Source: Leucobacter coleopterorum
Lineage (GTDB): Bacteria > Actinomycetota > Actinomycetes > Actinomycetales > Microbacteriaceae
Assembly (NCBI RefSeq): GCF_011382985.1
Contig: NZ_CP049933.1
Span: 1,550,001 to 1,614,000, forward strand
Length of the DNA: 64,000 nucleotides
Direction of reading: 5' to 3'
Below are positions 21,029-31,626 of the stretch, piece by piece. The first letter of the stretch is position 1. Every line of letters begins with the position of its first letter. The notes beneath the pieces were generated by a model. That model had not been told where the DNA came from. It was given only the letters and a program-made list of their open reading frames with translations, and did not search any database. A program made the translations under genes and the position numbers.

Positions 21029-21237
21029 CTTCTCCTGCATTCCCGTGTCGCTTGAACACATCAACCTGCGAGCGGCCATAGTCTGCCCTAACTTGCTGCC
21101 TTTACGCAAACTCTGTTGCTCAATTTCTCTCAGCGCAAAATCAGGTCCGCACGACTTTGCCACGCGCCCACGTCAATGCGAGCTAAACTCCCTAGCCTGT
21201 GTCACCCTTGGTCGCGAACTGTGAAGGGATGCCGCCA

Positions 21238-22452
21238 ATGGACGAATTGCGCTTTGTGCGACGTGAAGATCAGGCTCTAATTGTTGTAAACGGGGCTGAT
21301 GAAGAATTCCGCCTTGTCGTCGACGACACAGTGCTGAGCGAACTCAGGCATCTCGCGAAGCGGGATCGACAGGCCGGAAAGGTTCGACCGAGGGAGATAC
21401 AGGCGCTGATCCGCGCTGGAAAGTCGCGTGCTCAGGTTGCCGAAGAAACCGGGCTTGAAGAAGCAGATGTTGAGCGCTTCGAAGAGCCGGTTCTTGCTGA
21501 GCGCCGGTACATTTTAGAACTTGCACAGGCTGTCCCGGTGCGGACAGACGTGAATGATGATTCCGACCAGCACTTCGGCAGCGTTATCGCAGAGCGACTC
21601 ATCGGTCTTGGTGTCGACGACAGTGAATGGAGCTCCTGGAAAGACGATGAGACCGGTTGGATGATCGGTCTTGACTTTGTCTCCCACGAGGTTTCACACC
21701 GCGCAATTTGGGCGTTTGCGCATCGCAAGGGAACCCTGGCGCCGGTCAACTCCGATGCTGTCAATCTCTCGAAGCAGGGCGAGGTTGGAGACCGGTTGAT
21801 TCCGAAGCTGCGCGCCGTTGACAGTGAAGAGAAGACCGGCAGATTTGATTCTGATGCCTTTGACCACTCGCAACTTCCGATCACCGATACCGACCGTGAT
21901 GAGCTGCAGACTGCTGAGCAACCAGCGATCGCCGACGAAGCGCCCGAGAGGGGCGCGACGGTTGAAGAAGCCGCTCCCTCGCTCGCGGATGCCAACGCTG
22001 AATACGCGCGTCGAAAGGAAATTGACCACCGTGCGATTAAGACAGACGATAGCGAAGAGGTCGACCTGAGCCAGACCGCTGACCTTCTTGATGCGCTTCG
22101 CAAACGACGCGGTGAACGTGAGCAGAGCGCCCGCAAGAACGATGTCAAAGCCGAAGACGCTCAGCCGGTGCAACCCGCTGCTGATCCTCCAGCAGCGGAT
22201 GAGTCCGTTGCCACGCCTCCTCGCAGCATCTGGGGGGCAGCAGGGGTCACTGGACAACCCGCCACTAGCCCAGCACCCTCCTCTGCCAGCGCACCGCCGA
22301 AGCTCAAGCCCGTCGTAAATGCGCCGTCGTTGGATGCCGACAAGGTCGAGCCCAAGCTTGACCCTGAGAAGTCTCCTCGTAAGGGACGTGCTTCGATTCC
22401 GAGCTGGGATGACATCCTCTTCGGAACACGCAGCGACGAGGATCCTGCCTAG
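21238..22452 (+). CDS. sepH: Septation protein SepH
   Basis: A 404-residue protein matching SepH (formerly DUF3071), an actinobacterial cell-division factor that binds FtsZ and stimulates its assembly in Streptomyces and Mycobacterium. The N-terminal domain (about 1-75) has LRFVRREDQALIV and a helix-turn-helix-like IQALIRAGKSRAQVAEETGLEEADVERFE. It continues to VLAERRYILELAQAVPVR and WMIGLDFVSHEVSHRAIWAF, the usual middle. The rest is low-complexity, rich in Ala, Pro, Glu and Asp, and ends with SWDDILFG, a typical conserved tail. ATG 21238 lies nine bases after GAAGGG; the ATG at 21229 is too close to it. Confidence 0.9.
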   Translation: MDELRFVRREDQALIVVNGADEEFRLVVDDTVLSELRHLAKRDRQAGKVRPREIQALIRAGKSRAQVAEETGLEEADVERFEEPVLAERRYILELAQAVPVRTDVNDDSDQHFGSVIAERLIGLGVDDSEWSSWKDDETGWMIGLDFVSHEVSHRAIWAFAHRKGTLAPVNSDAVNLSKQGEVGDRLIPKLRAVDSEEKTGRFDSDAFDHSQLPITDTDRDELQTAEQPAIADEAPERGATVEEAAPSLADANAEYARRKEIDHRAIKTDDSEEVDLSQTADLLDALRKRRGEREQSARKNDVKAEDAQPVQPAADPPAADESVATPPRSIWGAAGVTGQPATSPAPSSASAPPKLKPVVNAPSLDADKVEPKLDPEKSPRKGRASIPSWDDILFGTRSDEDPA

Positions 22453-23705
22453 ACCGTTTCAGGGAGAGGGATTCGTGAGCGCGCCACCTCAGTGACAACG
22501 TTCGCGAATCCACTGCCGGCCAGTGCCCCGCCAAGAATGAGGGGCACACCGCGCTCGTCTTCGCTCAGTGAACCATGTTGACCAACCATGGCGCGGGCGC
22601 GTGGATCGTCATGACTGCAGTAGTAGGCTACCTGCTTGCGAGCAGCGATGATGACGTCACCAAGGCGATCCGCCACGCCGGTTGCCACCGAACCAAACGC
22701 CCCAGAAGCGATGGCCTCATCGCGAGTAGCGACCCAGGCTCGGCCTCTCTCCGTTTCTTGAAACTGTCTGGCGACAGATTTGGGGTCCGTGCCCTCGCGC
22801 AGGTACAGGGAACGGAAGCGCGGCTCTCCCCCGACCTCGGTGACGTCTTTGAACCGTTCGGGATCCGAATCGAGCAAAATTTGCTGGTGCGGTTCGACGT
22901 CGACGATGCCGTGATCCGCCGTGATGACGACTCCGACACCGCTGGGAAGACCACGCATGAAGCCATCGAGAGCAGAGTCAAACTGTTCCAAGCGGCGAAC
23001 CCAGGCGCCACTTTGCCACCCTTGATCGTGCGCGGCCTTGTCGAGTTCGTCAATGTAGAGATAAACGACGACCGGATCTTGCCCGCGTACCAGGGTTGAA
23101 GTGACAGCAAAGCGATCTTCGATGTGTTGCCCTGCCTGGTAATCAGCGCCGGTAAGGATCGCTTCTGTGAGTCCCCCCTCAGCGTGGGCTGGGCGCCCGA
23201 TTGCAACGGGGCGTGCACCGAGGTCGCGAACCGCCGCAAATAGTGGTGTGGCAAGCTGCCAGGATCGCCGATCCTCAATGCCATTCCACTCCTTGAGCGT
23301 CGAGACAATGCCTAATTGTGGGTGTCTGATGCGATAACCCACTAATCCGTGTGCGCCCGGCAGTCGGCCCGTCGTGATGGTCGTGAGTGCTGCTCCGGTT
23401 GTTGAAGGGGTGACCGTCTCAATGCGGCGCTGGGGCAACCGTGCGAGCGTTGGCGCATGCCCAAACCTTGCCTTGAGGTTGGCATAGCCAAGGCCGTCAA
23501 CAACGACCATCACAAGCGAACGGATCTGCGGCAAATTTGCCAACATACTTGCCGAGCCGGCTGGTTCGCCACCGTTGAGAGTCGCTCCCATAGTTGCATC
23601 GAGTGAGGATCTTGGATCTCGGCCCAGTCCGTGAGCGACCGCCGCGATCCCGGTTGGCAGAATTGCGGCAAGCCTCGCACCGTTGTCGGTGGCAGTAGGT
23701 AGCAT
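22449..23705 (-). CDS. Alkaline phosphatase-family nucleotide pyrophosphatase/phosphodiesterase
   Basis: About 418 residues. The metal-binding alkaline phosphatase superfamily pattern is visible: MVVVDGLGYANLK (first Asp), TPSTTGAALTTITTGRLPGAHGLVGY with the nucleophile Thr, YIDELDKAAHDQGW (Asp/His ligands) and VVITADHGIVDV (Asp-His). These belong to the nucleotide pyrophosphatase/phosphodiesterase branch. ATG 23705 gives the best fit; an ATG nine bases upstream is possible. It is divergent from parC with only ten bases between starts, and its stop overlaps the end of sepH. The substrate is not known. Confidence 0.86.
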   Translation of the reverse strand: MLPTATDNGARLAAILPTGIAAVAHGLGRDPRSSLDATMGATLNGGEPAGSASMLANLPQIRSLVMVVVDGLGYANLKARFGHAPTLARLPQRRIETVTPSTTGAALTTITTGRLPGAHGLVGYRIRHPQLGIVSTLKEWNGIEDRRSWQLATPLFAAVRDLGARPVAIGRPAHAEGGLTEAILTGADYQAGQHIEDRFAVTSTLVRGQDPVVVYLYIDELDKAAHDQGWQSGAWVRRLEQFDSALDGFMRGLPSGVGVVITADHGIVDVEPHQQILLDSDPERFKDVTEVGGEPRFRSLYLREGTDPKSVARQFQETERGRAWVATRDEAIASGAFGSVATGVADRLGDVIIAARKQVAYYCSHDDPRARAMVGQHGSLSEDERGVPLILGGALAGSGFANVVTEVARSRIPLPETV

Positions 23706-23715
23706 AAAAACCATT

Positions 23716-26222
23716 ATGACCGACGCACCAAGTGGCCCCGCTGACGGCTCTGCAGAATCCTCCGCCGAGAGCTCAGCACTCCTTTCACAATTAGCCCACG
23801 AAGCTGCGGGCGAGCGCATTGAAGACATCGACATCTCGAAAGAGATGGAGGGTTCATTTCTTGAGTATGCCTACTCTGTCATTTACTCGCGCGCCCTGCC
23901 CGATGCTCGTGACGGACTGAAGCCAGTCCAGCGCCGCATTCTATTCATGATGCAAGACATGGGGTTGCGCCCTGAAAAAGGCCACGTGAAATCAGCCCGT
24001 GTTGTTGGTGAGGTGATGGGCAAGCTGCACCCACACGGCGACTCGTCGATCTACGATGCTCTCGTTCGTTTGGCCCAGGGCTTCGCGATGCGATTGCCGC
24101 TCGTTGACGGCCACGGCAACTTCGGTTCGCTAGACGATGGGCCGGCCGCATCCAGGTACACCGAGGCGCGACTCGCCGGTGCCGCGCTCGCGATGACCGA
24201 ATCTCTCGATGAAGACGTTGTCGATTTTGTGCCGAACTACGACAACCAAATCATGCAGCCTGATGTGCTGCCGTCTGCGGTGCCCAATCTGCTCGTTAAC
24301 GGTGCGAGCGGTATTGCCGTCGGCATGGCAACAAACCTTGCACCTCACAACCTCATCGAGGTTGTTGATGGTGCAAAACACCTTCTGTACCACCCCGACG
24401 CCACCGTCGATGAGTTGATGGAATTTATCCCCGGCCCAGATTTGCCGGGTGGCGGAATCATTGTTGGGCTCGACGGTGTCAAAGACGCATATCGCAGTGG
24501 TCGCGGCGCGTTTCGCACACGCGCCAAGGTTTCTATTGAACAGTTGAGTCCCCGCCGTACTGGGCTTGTGGTGACCGAGTTGCCGCACCTCGTTGGCCCC
24601 GAGCGGGTCATTGAAAAGATCAAACAGGGTGTCGACGCTAAGAAGCTCTCGGGCATCTCTGACGTTGCCGACCTCACCGACCGAAAAAACGGCATGCGGC
24701 TTGTTATCACCCTGAAGACGGGCTTCTCCCCGAAGCTGTTCTTGAACAGCTGTACCGCTATACGCCGCTCGAAGACTCGTTCAGCATAAACTCGGTGGCG
24801 CTTGTCAACGGCCAGCCACAGACCCTTGGCCTGCGCGAGATGCTGCGTGTGTTTATTGATCACCGCATTCTGGTTATCAAGCGTCGCTCCGAGTTCCGCC
24901 TGCGGAAGCGGCGTGAGCGCATGCACCTGGTCGAGGGATTGCTCATCGCGATTCTCGATATCGACGAGGTTATCCAACTGATTCGCACAAGCGAAGATGC
25001 TGAGGGTGCCCGGTCTCGGCTCATGCAGGTCTTCGATCTCTCAGAACTGCAGGCCGAATACATTCTTGAGTTGCGCCTCCGTCGCCTCACAAAGTTCTCG
25101 CGTGTTGAGCTTGAGAGCGAGCGGGATGAGCTGAAACGCGAGATTGAGGCCTTGCTTGAGATTCTCGGCAGCGATGAGAAATTGCGCGCTGTAGTGTCGA
25201 ACGAGATGGATCAAGCTGCCGAGGCGTTTGGTACTCCCCGACGCACGGTGCTGACCGGAGCGGTCATCCGTCCCACACGCTCTGCTGCGAGCTCTGCGGC
25301 CCTGCAGGTGGCGGACACTCCCTGCACAGTTCTGCTCTCTGCAACGGGGCGTGCGCTGCGTTTAGACCGGGAACCCGACGCGCTTGAGTCACCACGCGCA
25401 ACTTCACGGGCAACAAAACACGGCGCGGTGATGTCTTCGGTTGACGGCACTGTTCGGGGCGAGCTTGGAGCCGTGCTCTCTGACGGCACGCTCCACCGCT
25501 TCACTCCGGTGGATCTGCCGCTTGTGCCGAGTGCGAGCATCGCGTTCTCGGCCGGTGTTAAGCTTCTCGACTACATGAGCGTGGCCGATAAAAAGTTGCG
25601 CGTGGTGGGCCTTGTGCCGCTTGACACGGAGACTCCGATAGGGCTTTTCACGCTTCAGGGCACTGTCAAGCGCGTTGTGCTCACCGAGCTACCTGCTCGA
25701 CCCGAGTTTGAGGTCATCTCGCTGAAAACCGGAGACCAGTTGGTCTCGGCGTTCCCCGCACCCGATGGGTCAGAGTTCGCCGTTGTGGCGAGCGATGCGC
25801 AATTACTGCGCTTCCCCACCGCGTCAGTGCGCCCGCAGGGCCGACCAGCAGGTGGCATGGCCGGCATGAAGCTCGGTACCGAGGCTCATGTCGTGTTTGC
25901 CTCTGCTGTTCCCCAGGGCGCTGAGGCTCGGGTCGTTACTGTTGCAGACAGCTCGATCACCCTTCCCGGCACCGATGTTGCGACGGCCAAGATCACAGAC
26001 TGGGCCGAAATCCCCGCTAAGGGCCGCGCGACCGGCGGTGTGCGTGCCCAGCGCTTCCTCAAGTGGGAAGACCAGATCGCCTGCGCATGGGTGGGCACTG
26101 GAGAGCCACGCGCACTTGCCTCCGACGGTGCGGCGCGCAAGCTGCCGACCGAACTCGGCAAGCGAGACGGATCGGGGCAGCCCATCGACGGTGCCGCCGC
26201 GTTTGTGGGCCAGGCTCCGTAG
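23716..26222 (+). CDS. parC: DNA topoisomerase IV subunit A (GyrA/ParC family), one frameshift
   Basis: About 835 residues after repair. The breakage-reunion domain begins at SFLEYAYSVIYSRALPDARDGLKPVQRRILF (part shown) and contains the catalytic Tyr in AASRYTEARL; the quinolone-resistance region HPHGDSSIYDALVRLAQ is present. GASGIAVGMATNLAPHNLIE follows. The frame breaks in the CCCC run at 24728-24731: one extra C joins VITLKTGFSP to EAVLEQLYRYTPLEDSFSIN. The C-terminal half has the coiled-coil hinge and beta-pinwheel repeats. It pairs with parE, which is convergent with it. I call it ParC because a second gyrase-like pair next to sigA is usual in this group; GyrA function cannot be excluded. 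Confidence 0.87.
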
Positions 26223-26237
26223 CTCGAACTACCTGTA

Positions 26238-26304
26238 AACCGATGTAGCCATGTTGCTAGTTGTACTAAGTTCAACTAGCAACATGGCTACACTCAAATC
26301 GGTT
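26238..26304. terminator. Long hairpin between convergent parC and parE
   Basis: A 19-bp perfect stem, GTAGCCATGTTGCTAGTTG (26245-26263) with its complement at 26273-26291 and a nine-base loop, is extended by AACCGAT/ATCGGTT (26238-26244/26298-26304) across a six-base bulge. It sits between two converging genes and would stop both. It has no T runs and is much richer in A and T than its surroundings. Confidence 0.8.
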
Positions 26305-26327
26305 GCGCACCGTTTGGGAAGCTCCCG

Positions 26328-28448
26328 CTAGGCGTCGATGCGCTCGCGATCGAGGTCATCAGCGTTCTCGACGATGAACTCCTTTCGCGGGGCAACGTCG
26401 TTGCCCATGAGCAGCTCGAACATTTGAGCAGCCGCGTGCGCGTCTTCCAAGCGAACTCGCCGAAGCGCGCGGTGCTCACGATCCATGGTGGTCTCCGCGA
26501 GCTGATCCGCATCCATCTCACCGAGACCCTTGTAGCGCTGGATTGGCTCCTGATATTTCTTATTGCGACGCTTCAGATCGCTGAGCAGCGTTTGTAGTTC
26601 GCGCTCACTGTAGGTGTAGATGACATCGTTCGGCTTTCGCCCAGCGTTCTGCACGATCACACGATGCAGTGGCGGCACCGCGGCGTAGACACGCCCGGCC
26701 TCAAGCATGGGCCGCATGTATCGAAAGAACAGGGTGAGTAGCAGGGTGCGAATATGCGCGCCGTCAACGTCAGCATCACTCATCAGGATGACCTTGCCGT
26801 ATCGAGCCGAATCAATATCGAAGTCGCGGCCCGATCCTGCCCCGATGACTTTGATAATGGCACCGCACTCAGCGTTACCGAGCATCTCGGCAACCGATGC
26901 CTTCTGCACGTTGAGGATCTTTCCTCGAATCGGCAGAAGTGCCTGAAACTCGCTATCCCGGGCGGGGCGTGCGGTGCCGAGTGCACTGTCGCCCTCCACA
27001 ATAAAGAGTTCGGTGTCAGCGACTTCTTTTGAACGGCAGTCGATCAGCTTAGCCGGGAGTGACGAACTCTCAAGCGAGCTCTTGCGACGAGCGGTGTCGC
27101 GCTGCGCGCGTAGCGCGATCCGAGACTTCATCTCAGACACCATTTTTTCGAGCAGTGCGGCGGTCTGAGTCTTGTCGGATTTCTTCGTGGACTCGTAGCG
27201 CTCCGTCATGCCCTTCACGATCGCCTTTGAGACGATGGAACGCACCGCAGCGGTGCCGAGCACCTCTTTGGTCTGGCCCTCGAACTGGGGCTCTGGCACA
27301 CGCACCGACACGATGGCGGTGAGACCGGTCAAGATATCGTCTTTGTCTGGCTTGTCGGTGCCCGCCTTGAGCTTGCGAGCGTTCGCTTCAATCTGCTTTC
27401 GAAAGAAACGGGTCAGTCCCTGTTCAAAGCCGGCGAGGTGCGTGCCACCCTTGGGGGTGGCAATAATGTTGACAAAACTCTGCACCTCGATGTCGTACCC
27501 CGTGCCCCAGCGCAGAGCAACATCAACCTCACAGCGGCGCTCGATCTCGCGAGAAACCAGGCTGCCGGATGCCTCGTCCATGACCGGCACGGTCTCTGTG
27601 AAGGTGCCCGAGTCTGTGACCCGCCAGGTATCGGTGATGGGCGCATCGACTGCGAGGAAATCAACGAACTCTGAGAGCCCACCCTCGTACTGGAAGCGGT
27701 GCACCGGAGCCACACCGGATTCATCCTGTGATTCGGGGCGTTGATCAGTGATCTCGATTGCGAGGTTCGGCACAAGGAAGGCGGTCTGTCTTGCGCGCGC
27801 TACGAGGGAATCCGGCTCAAACCGGGCGGTCGAGAGGAAGATTTGAGGATCGGCCCAGTAACGCACCCTTGTGCCAGTGACGTCTTTCTTGACCTTGCCC
27901 ACAACACGAAGCTCTGAAGCATTCTCAAACGGCGTGAAGGGGCTGTCGGGCCCGTCTCCAGCGAACACACCCGGCTCCCCGTGCCTGAACGACATAGCCC
28001 AGGTTTTGCCGTCGCGATCCACCTCAACATCAAGACGCGACGAGAGGGCGTTGACAACCGAAGCACCGACACCGTGGAGGCCACCCGAAGAAGCATAGCC
28101 ACCGCCACCAAACTTGCCGCCAGCATGCAGCTTTGTATACACCAGCTCGACGCCCGACAACCCGCTCTTAGGTTCGATGTCTACGGGAACGCCACGGCCA
28201 TTGTCGGACACCGTCACGCTGCCGTCTTCGTGCAGGGTGATGCGGATGTCGTTGCCGTACCCGGCTAGCGCTTCATCAACAGAGTTATCGATGATCTCCC
28301 AGAGACAGTGCATGAGGCCCCGAGAATCGGTCGTGCCAATGTACATGCCCGGACGCTTTCGAACCGCCTCAAGCCCTTCAAGGACGGTGAGATGGCGCGC
28401 GGAGTAATTTGACTCGACCGGTTTGGTTGCTCGCGATGACTCTGCCAC
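26328..28448 (-). CDS. parE: DNA topoisomerase IV subunit B (GyrB/ParE family)
   Basis: A 706-residue ATPase subunit of a type IIA topoisomerase. The GHKL ATP-binding region shows EIIDNSVDEALAG, SVTVSDNGRGVPVDI and SSGGLHGVGASVVNALS; the transducer domain is followed by the TOPRIM domain with ELFIVEGDSALGTA and ILMSDADVDGAHIRTLLL (Mg-binding Asp-x-Asp), and the C-terminal part has QRYKGLGEMDADQL. The start is GTG 28448. Partner of the convergent subunit-A gene. In M. tuberculosis only one pair, gyrB-gyrA, exists; many Microbacteriaceae carry this second pair near sigA. Intact. Confidence 0.92.
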   Translation of the reverse strand: MAESSRATKPVESNYSARHLTVLEGLEAVRKRPGMYIGTTDSRGLMHCLWEIIDNSVDEALAGYGNDIRITLHEDGSVTVSDNGRGVPVDIEPKSGLSGVELVYTKLHAGGKFGGGGYASSGGLHGVGASVVNALSSRLDVEVDRDGKTWAMSFRHGEPGVFAGDGPDSPFTPFENASELRVVGKVKKDVTGTRVRYWADPQIFLSTARFEPDSLVARARQTAFLVPNLAIEITDQRPESQDESGVAPVHRFQYEGGLSEFVDFLAVDAPITDTWRVTDSGTFTETVPVMDEASGSLVSREIERRCEVDVALRWGTGYDIEVQSFVNIIATPKGGTHLAGFEQGLTRFFRKQIEANARKLKAGTDKPDKDDILTGLTAIVSVRVPEPQFEGQTKEVLGTAAVRSIVSKAIVKGMTERYESTKKSDKTQTAALLEKMVSEMKSRIALRAQRDTARRKSSLESSSLPAKLIDCRSKEVADTELFIVEGDSALGTARPARDSEFQALLPIRGKILNVQKASVAEMLGNAECGAIIKVIGAGSGRDFDIDSARYGKVILMSDADVDGAHIRTLLLTLFFRYMRPMLEAGRVYAAVPPLHRVIVQNAGRKPNDVIYTYSERELQTLLSDLKRRNKKYQEPIQRYKGLGEMDADQLAETTMDREHRALRRVRLEDAHAAAQMFELLMGNDVAPRKEFIVENADDLDRERIDA

Positions 28449-28643
28449 TACTGAGATCTCCTACTGCTTGCTAACTCAACTTACTGTAGAGCAGACCACC
28501 GACAGAGTATCGCCATGCTCTCGGCGAGTGCGCAACCCCACAGGGCAAAGCTACGCGGTGAGCGAACCGCAACCGTATCGCAATCTCTTTTCAAGTCAGA
28601 CGTGCTTTGATTGGGGTAATCAAAAGGAGAACGGGAGGTTATC

Positions 28644-28871
28644 ATGACAACGCTCGAGCACGACACCATTAACGCCACCACCATTGAATCAGCAAATCGT
28701 CCACTTAATGGACTCGACCGCTGCGACAGTTGTGGAGCCCAAGCATATGTTCGCGCCATACTGAACGGCAGCGAGCTCCTGTTCTGTGCACACCACGCTC
28801 ACAAGCACGAAGCTAAGCTGCGCCCGATCGCTGAGGTGTGGCACGACGAAAGTCATAAGCTGACCGCGTGA
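28644..28871 (+). CDS. DUF7455 small zinc-ribbon-like protein
   Basis: A 75-residue actinobacterial protein of the DUF7455 family. The core is LDRCDSCGAQAYVRAILNGSELLFCAHHAHKHE, quoted here only to show the CxxC pair and the C-x-H-H motif that probably bind zinc. ATG 28644 is preceded by GGGAGG. It is conserved beside sigA or the topoisomerase genes in this group. It ends 33 bases before a hairpin shared with the converging sigA gene. Function unknown. Confidence 0.88.
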   Translation: MTTLEHDTINATTIESANRPLNGLDRCDSCGAQAYVRAILNGSELLFCAHHAHKHEAKLRPIAEVWHDESHKLTA

Positions 28872-28903
28872 GTCTCGATCGCATAGATGAACCTCACCAA
28901 CGA

Positions 28904-28937
28904 GGAAAGGCCCCGGGATCATTCCCGGGGCCTTTCC
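28904..28937. terminator. Bidirectional terminator between DUF7455 and sigA
   Basis: A perfect 15-bp stem, GGAAAGGCCCCGGGA (28904-28918) and TCCCGGGGCCTTTCC (28923-28937), with the loop TCAT. It carries A/T bases on both outer sides and lies between two converging genes, so it should end both transcripts. Confidence 0.9.
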
Positions 28938-28946
28938 TTATGCTGT

Positions 28947-30220
28947 CTACTCGAGGTAGTCGCGCAGCTGCTGGCTGCGCGATGGGTGACGCAGCTTCGC
29001 CATGGTCTTCGACTCAATCTGGCGGATGCGCTCGCGGGTGACCCCGAAGGTGTCGCCAATTTGGTCAAGAGTCTTCGGCATGCCGTCGCCCAGCCCAAAG
29101 CGCATGCGGATCACGCCAGCTTCACGCTCTGAGAGTGAATCGAGCAACTGCTCGAGCTGCTGCTGCAGCATCGTGAAGCCAACCGCGTCGGCGGGAACCA
29201 CTGCCTCGGTGTCCTCAATCAGGTCACCGAACTCGCTATCACCGTCTTCACCCAGCGGGGTGTGCAGCGAAATTGGCTCGCGCCCGTATTTCTGAACTTC
29301 GACAACCTTCTCAGGAGTCATGTCGAGCTCGCGGCTCAGCTCCTCAGGAGTTGGTTCGCGTCCGAGATCCTGCAGCATCTGGCGCTGCACACGTGCAAGC
29401 TTGTTAATGACCTCAACCATGTGAACCGGAATGCGGATCGTGCGCGCCTGGTCAGCCATGGCGCGAGTGATGGCCTGGCGGATCCACCACGTGGCGTAGG
29501 TCGAGAACTTGAACCCCTTGGTGTAGTCGAATTTCTCAACTGCGCGGATCAGGCCGAGGTTGCCCTCTTGAATGAGATCCAAGAATTGCATGCCACGACC
29601 GGTGTAACGCTTGGCAAGCGACACTACAAGGCGCAAGTTGGCTCCGAGCAGGTGGCTCTTTGCGCGCTGGCCGTCGCGAGCGACCCACTTGAGTTCGCGC
29701 TCAAGCTTCTTGGGCAGGCCCTGCTCGGTCGCGAGCTTTTCCTCGGCAAACAGGCCGGCTTCGATGCGCATCGCAAGCTCGACCTCCTCGGCAGCGTTGA
29801 GTAGCGCAACTTTACCGATCTGCTTCAGGTAATCCTTGACCGGATCGGCCGTAGCTCCCGGAATAAGTGTGGTTACTGTGGGAACATCTTCTTCGTCAGA
29901 TGCCTTCAGGACGATTGCCCCGGTGGGCAGCGGCTCTGCAGGAGCTGCAGATTTCTCTGTCTCCGCGGCCTCGTCCTCGACATCAATATCGTCGACAATG
30001 TCTTCCGGCTCTTCTTCAGCGGCCTTCTTCTCAGTACTCTTACGAGTGGCGGGCGTCTTTGCCACTGCCTTCTTCGCTGGAGCTGCTTTTGCCGCTGCCT
30101 TCTTGGCGGGGCCTTCTTGGCGGGCGCGTCAACGGCCGCTTCGGTTCCCTGCTCTTCGGGTACCTCTTCCGTGGCCTTCGAAGCCTTTGCTCGAGCTTTG
30201 GTCGCGGATACAGTTGCCAC
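28947..30220 (-). CDS. sigA: Principal RNA polymerase sigma factor SigA/RpoD, one frameshift
   Basis: The housekeeping sigma factor, about 424 residues after repair. Region 1.2 starts at [16 protein letters not shown]; region 2 carries [32 protein letters not shown], the -10-binding block; region 3 and region 4 end with [25 protein letters not shown], which contacts the -35 box. The N-terminal 90 residues are Lys/Ala/Glu-rich, as usual in actinobacterial SigA. The frame breaks in the GGGG run (plus strand) at 30108-30111, inside this Ala-Lys repeat; one extra base joins APAKKAP to [15 protein letters not shown] start at GTG 30220, which follows AAGGGG. An essential gene cannot really be broken here, so the break is probably an error. 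Confidence 0.92.
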
Positions 30221-30471
30221 GCAGACCCCTTCTTTCTTCGGATTCTTGCTGTGAATCTTGCTTGTCGTGTGAATCCTCGCGCGCCACCTGCTTTCTGACA
30301 GATTAGCGCTCACACAGCTAAAACCCATGTCAAGCTCGGATTTATTCCCACGAGAGAGAATGGCATCCGAATTGAATGGGTTGAGCCTCAATTATTGCAC
30401 GGAGTTCCCCTCAGAATTACCATTTGGCGGAGGGGCTTGTCCGAAATCCGTTGTACTGCTAGGTTATCGGC

Positions 30472-31407
30472 CTATTTGTTCGGCGAGTCGCTGTCGTCGC
30501 CCGGGCGCGGGTGCTGTTCAGCAAGGAACCGCTCAAGTTCGCTCGCGATCTGGTCGGCTGTCGGAATCGTGCCGTCCTCACGAACGAGCGGCGACTGCGT
30601 GGTTTGGTCTTCCATGTAGGCGTCGTAGCGCTGCTCGAGCGTGTGAACCATCTCGAGCGACTCTTCGTTCTCGGCAATCTGATTGTTGACTTTCTGGTGA
30701 AACTCGCGCGACGCATCTCTGACCCGGTCAGTCGAGAGGATCAAACCGGTGGCGGCCATAATGCCATTGAGTGAAACGAGAAGTGCCTCGGGGTACTCAG
30801 TGTTTGCAAGGTAGTGCGGCACAAGGAGCGCGATCCCAACAACCTCTTCACCAAGAGAATGCAATCGATATTCAAGGACGTGCGCCGCAGAAGCGGACAG
30901 CTTGGTTGTCGGGCGCCAAACGGATCGAGCTTCGATGAGGTCATCGCGTGATCCGCTGATGGTGGTGGTCATGGGGCGGGTATGTGGAACTGGCATCGGA
31001 ATCGCGTGAGTCCACACCGTTGTTGACACCTCAAACTCGTGCACCAGCATGAGCACAGTGTCGATGAACTGCTCCCACCTGAAATCGGGTTCGAATCCGC
31101 TGAGCAACAAGAAGGGCTTCCCTAGTTCGTCATGCACCAGAGTGAGGGACAGCTCTTCTGGCTGGTAGTCAGTCAGGTGGTCCTCTTCAAAAGTAATGAT
31201 CGGGCGCCTGGAACGGTAGTCAAGCAGTAGATCTGCATTAAACCGGAGAAGTTCTTCCGGCTCGTACTGCTCCCACATGTGCTCCTCAAGCTGGGAGACC
31301 GCGCCGCCAGCATCGCTGAGACCCTGCATTGCGACAATGAGAGGCAAACCTCGCGGCACTTGTGCGCGTCGCTCGGCATAGTCGGCTGAGAAAATGGAAT
31401 CGGTCAC
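30472..31407 (-). CDS. PAC2 (proteasome assembly chaperone) family protein
   Basis: A 311-residue PAC2-domain protein. Family signatures: GLPLIVAMQGLSDAGGAVSQ near residue 20, then LLDYRSRRPIITFEEDHL, PFLLLSGFEPDFRWEQF and TVWTHAIPMPVPHTRP, with VPHYLANTEYPEALL in the second half. The C-terminus is acidic and Glu/Gln-rich. Start is GTG. Actinobacterial PAC2 proteins (Rv2714-like) are conserved near sigA, and despite the name they are found also where no proteasome is present; the role is not established. It is divergent from lpdA. Confidence 0.87.
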   Translation of the reverse strand: MTDSIFSADYAERRAQVPRGLPLIVAMQGLSDAGGAVSQLEEHMWEQYEPEELLRFNADLLLDYRSRRPIITFEEDHLTDYQPEELSLTLVHDELGKPFLLLSGFEPDFRWEQFIDTVLMLVHEFEVSTTVWTHAIPMPVPHTRPMTTTISGSRDDLIEARSVWRPTTKLSASAAHVLEYRLHSLGEEVVGIALLVPHYLANTEYPEALLVSLNGIMAATGLILSTDRVRDASREFHQKVNNQIAENEESLEMVHTLEQRYDAYMEDQTTQSPLVREDGTIPTADQIASELERFLAEQHPRPGDDSDSPNK

Positions 31408-31626
31408 ACTCCCATCCTATGAATGTGGACTATAACTGCGCCGCGGATTCGTCACGCCGTTAGCGAACCCTGACACCCCGGGCCCAGACCCACTATGCCG
31501 AGGATCACTCAGGTGTAGGCTTTACTCAGTGTGTCCGGTGACCGTGTACAACGTGTGAACCAAGCGGTGCGAGCCGCTCAATAGGGACCGCCCAAATTAA
31601 CGCGAACAATCCGAGGGAGATCCCAC

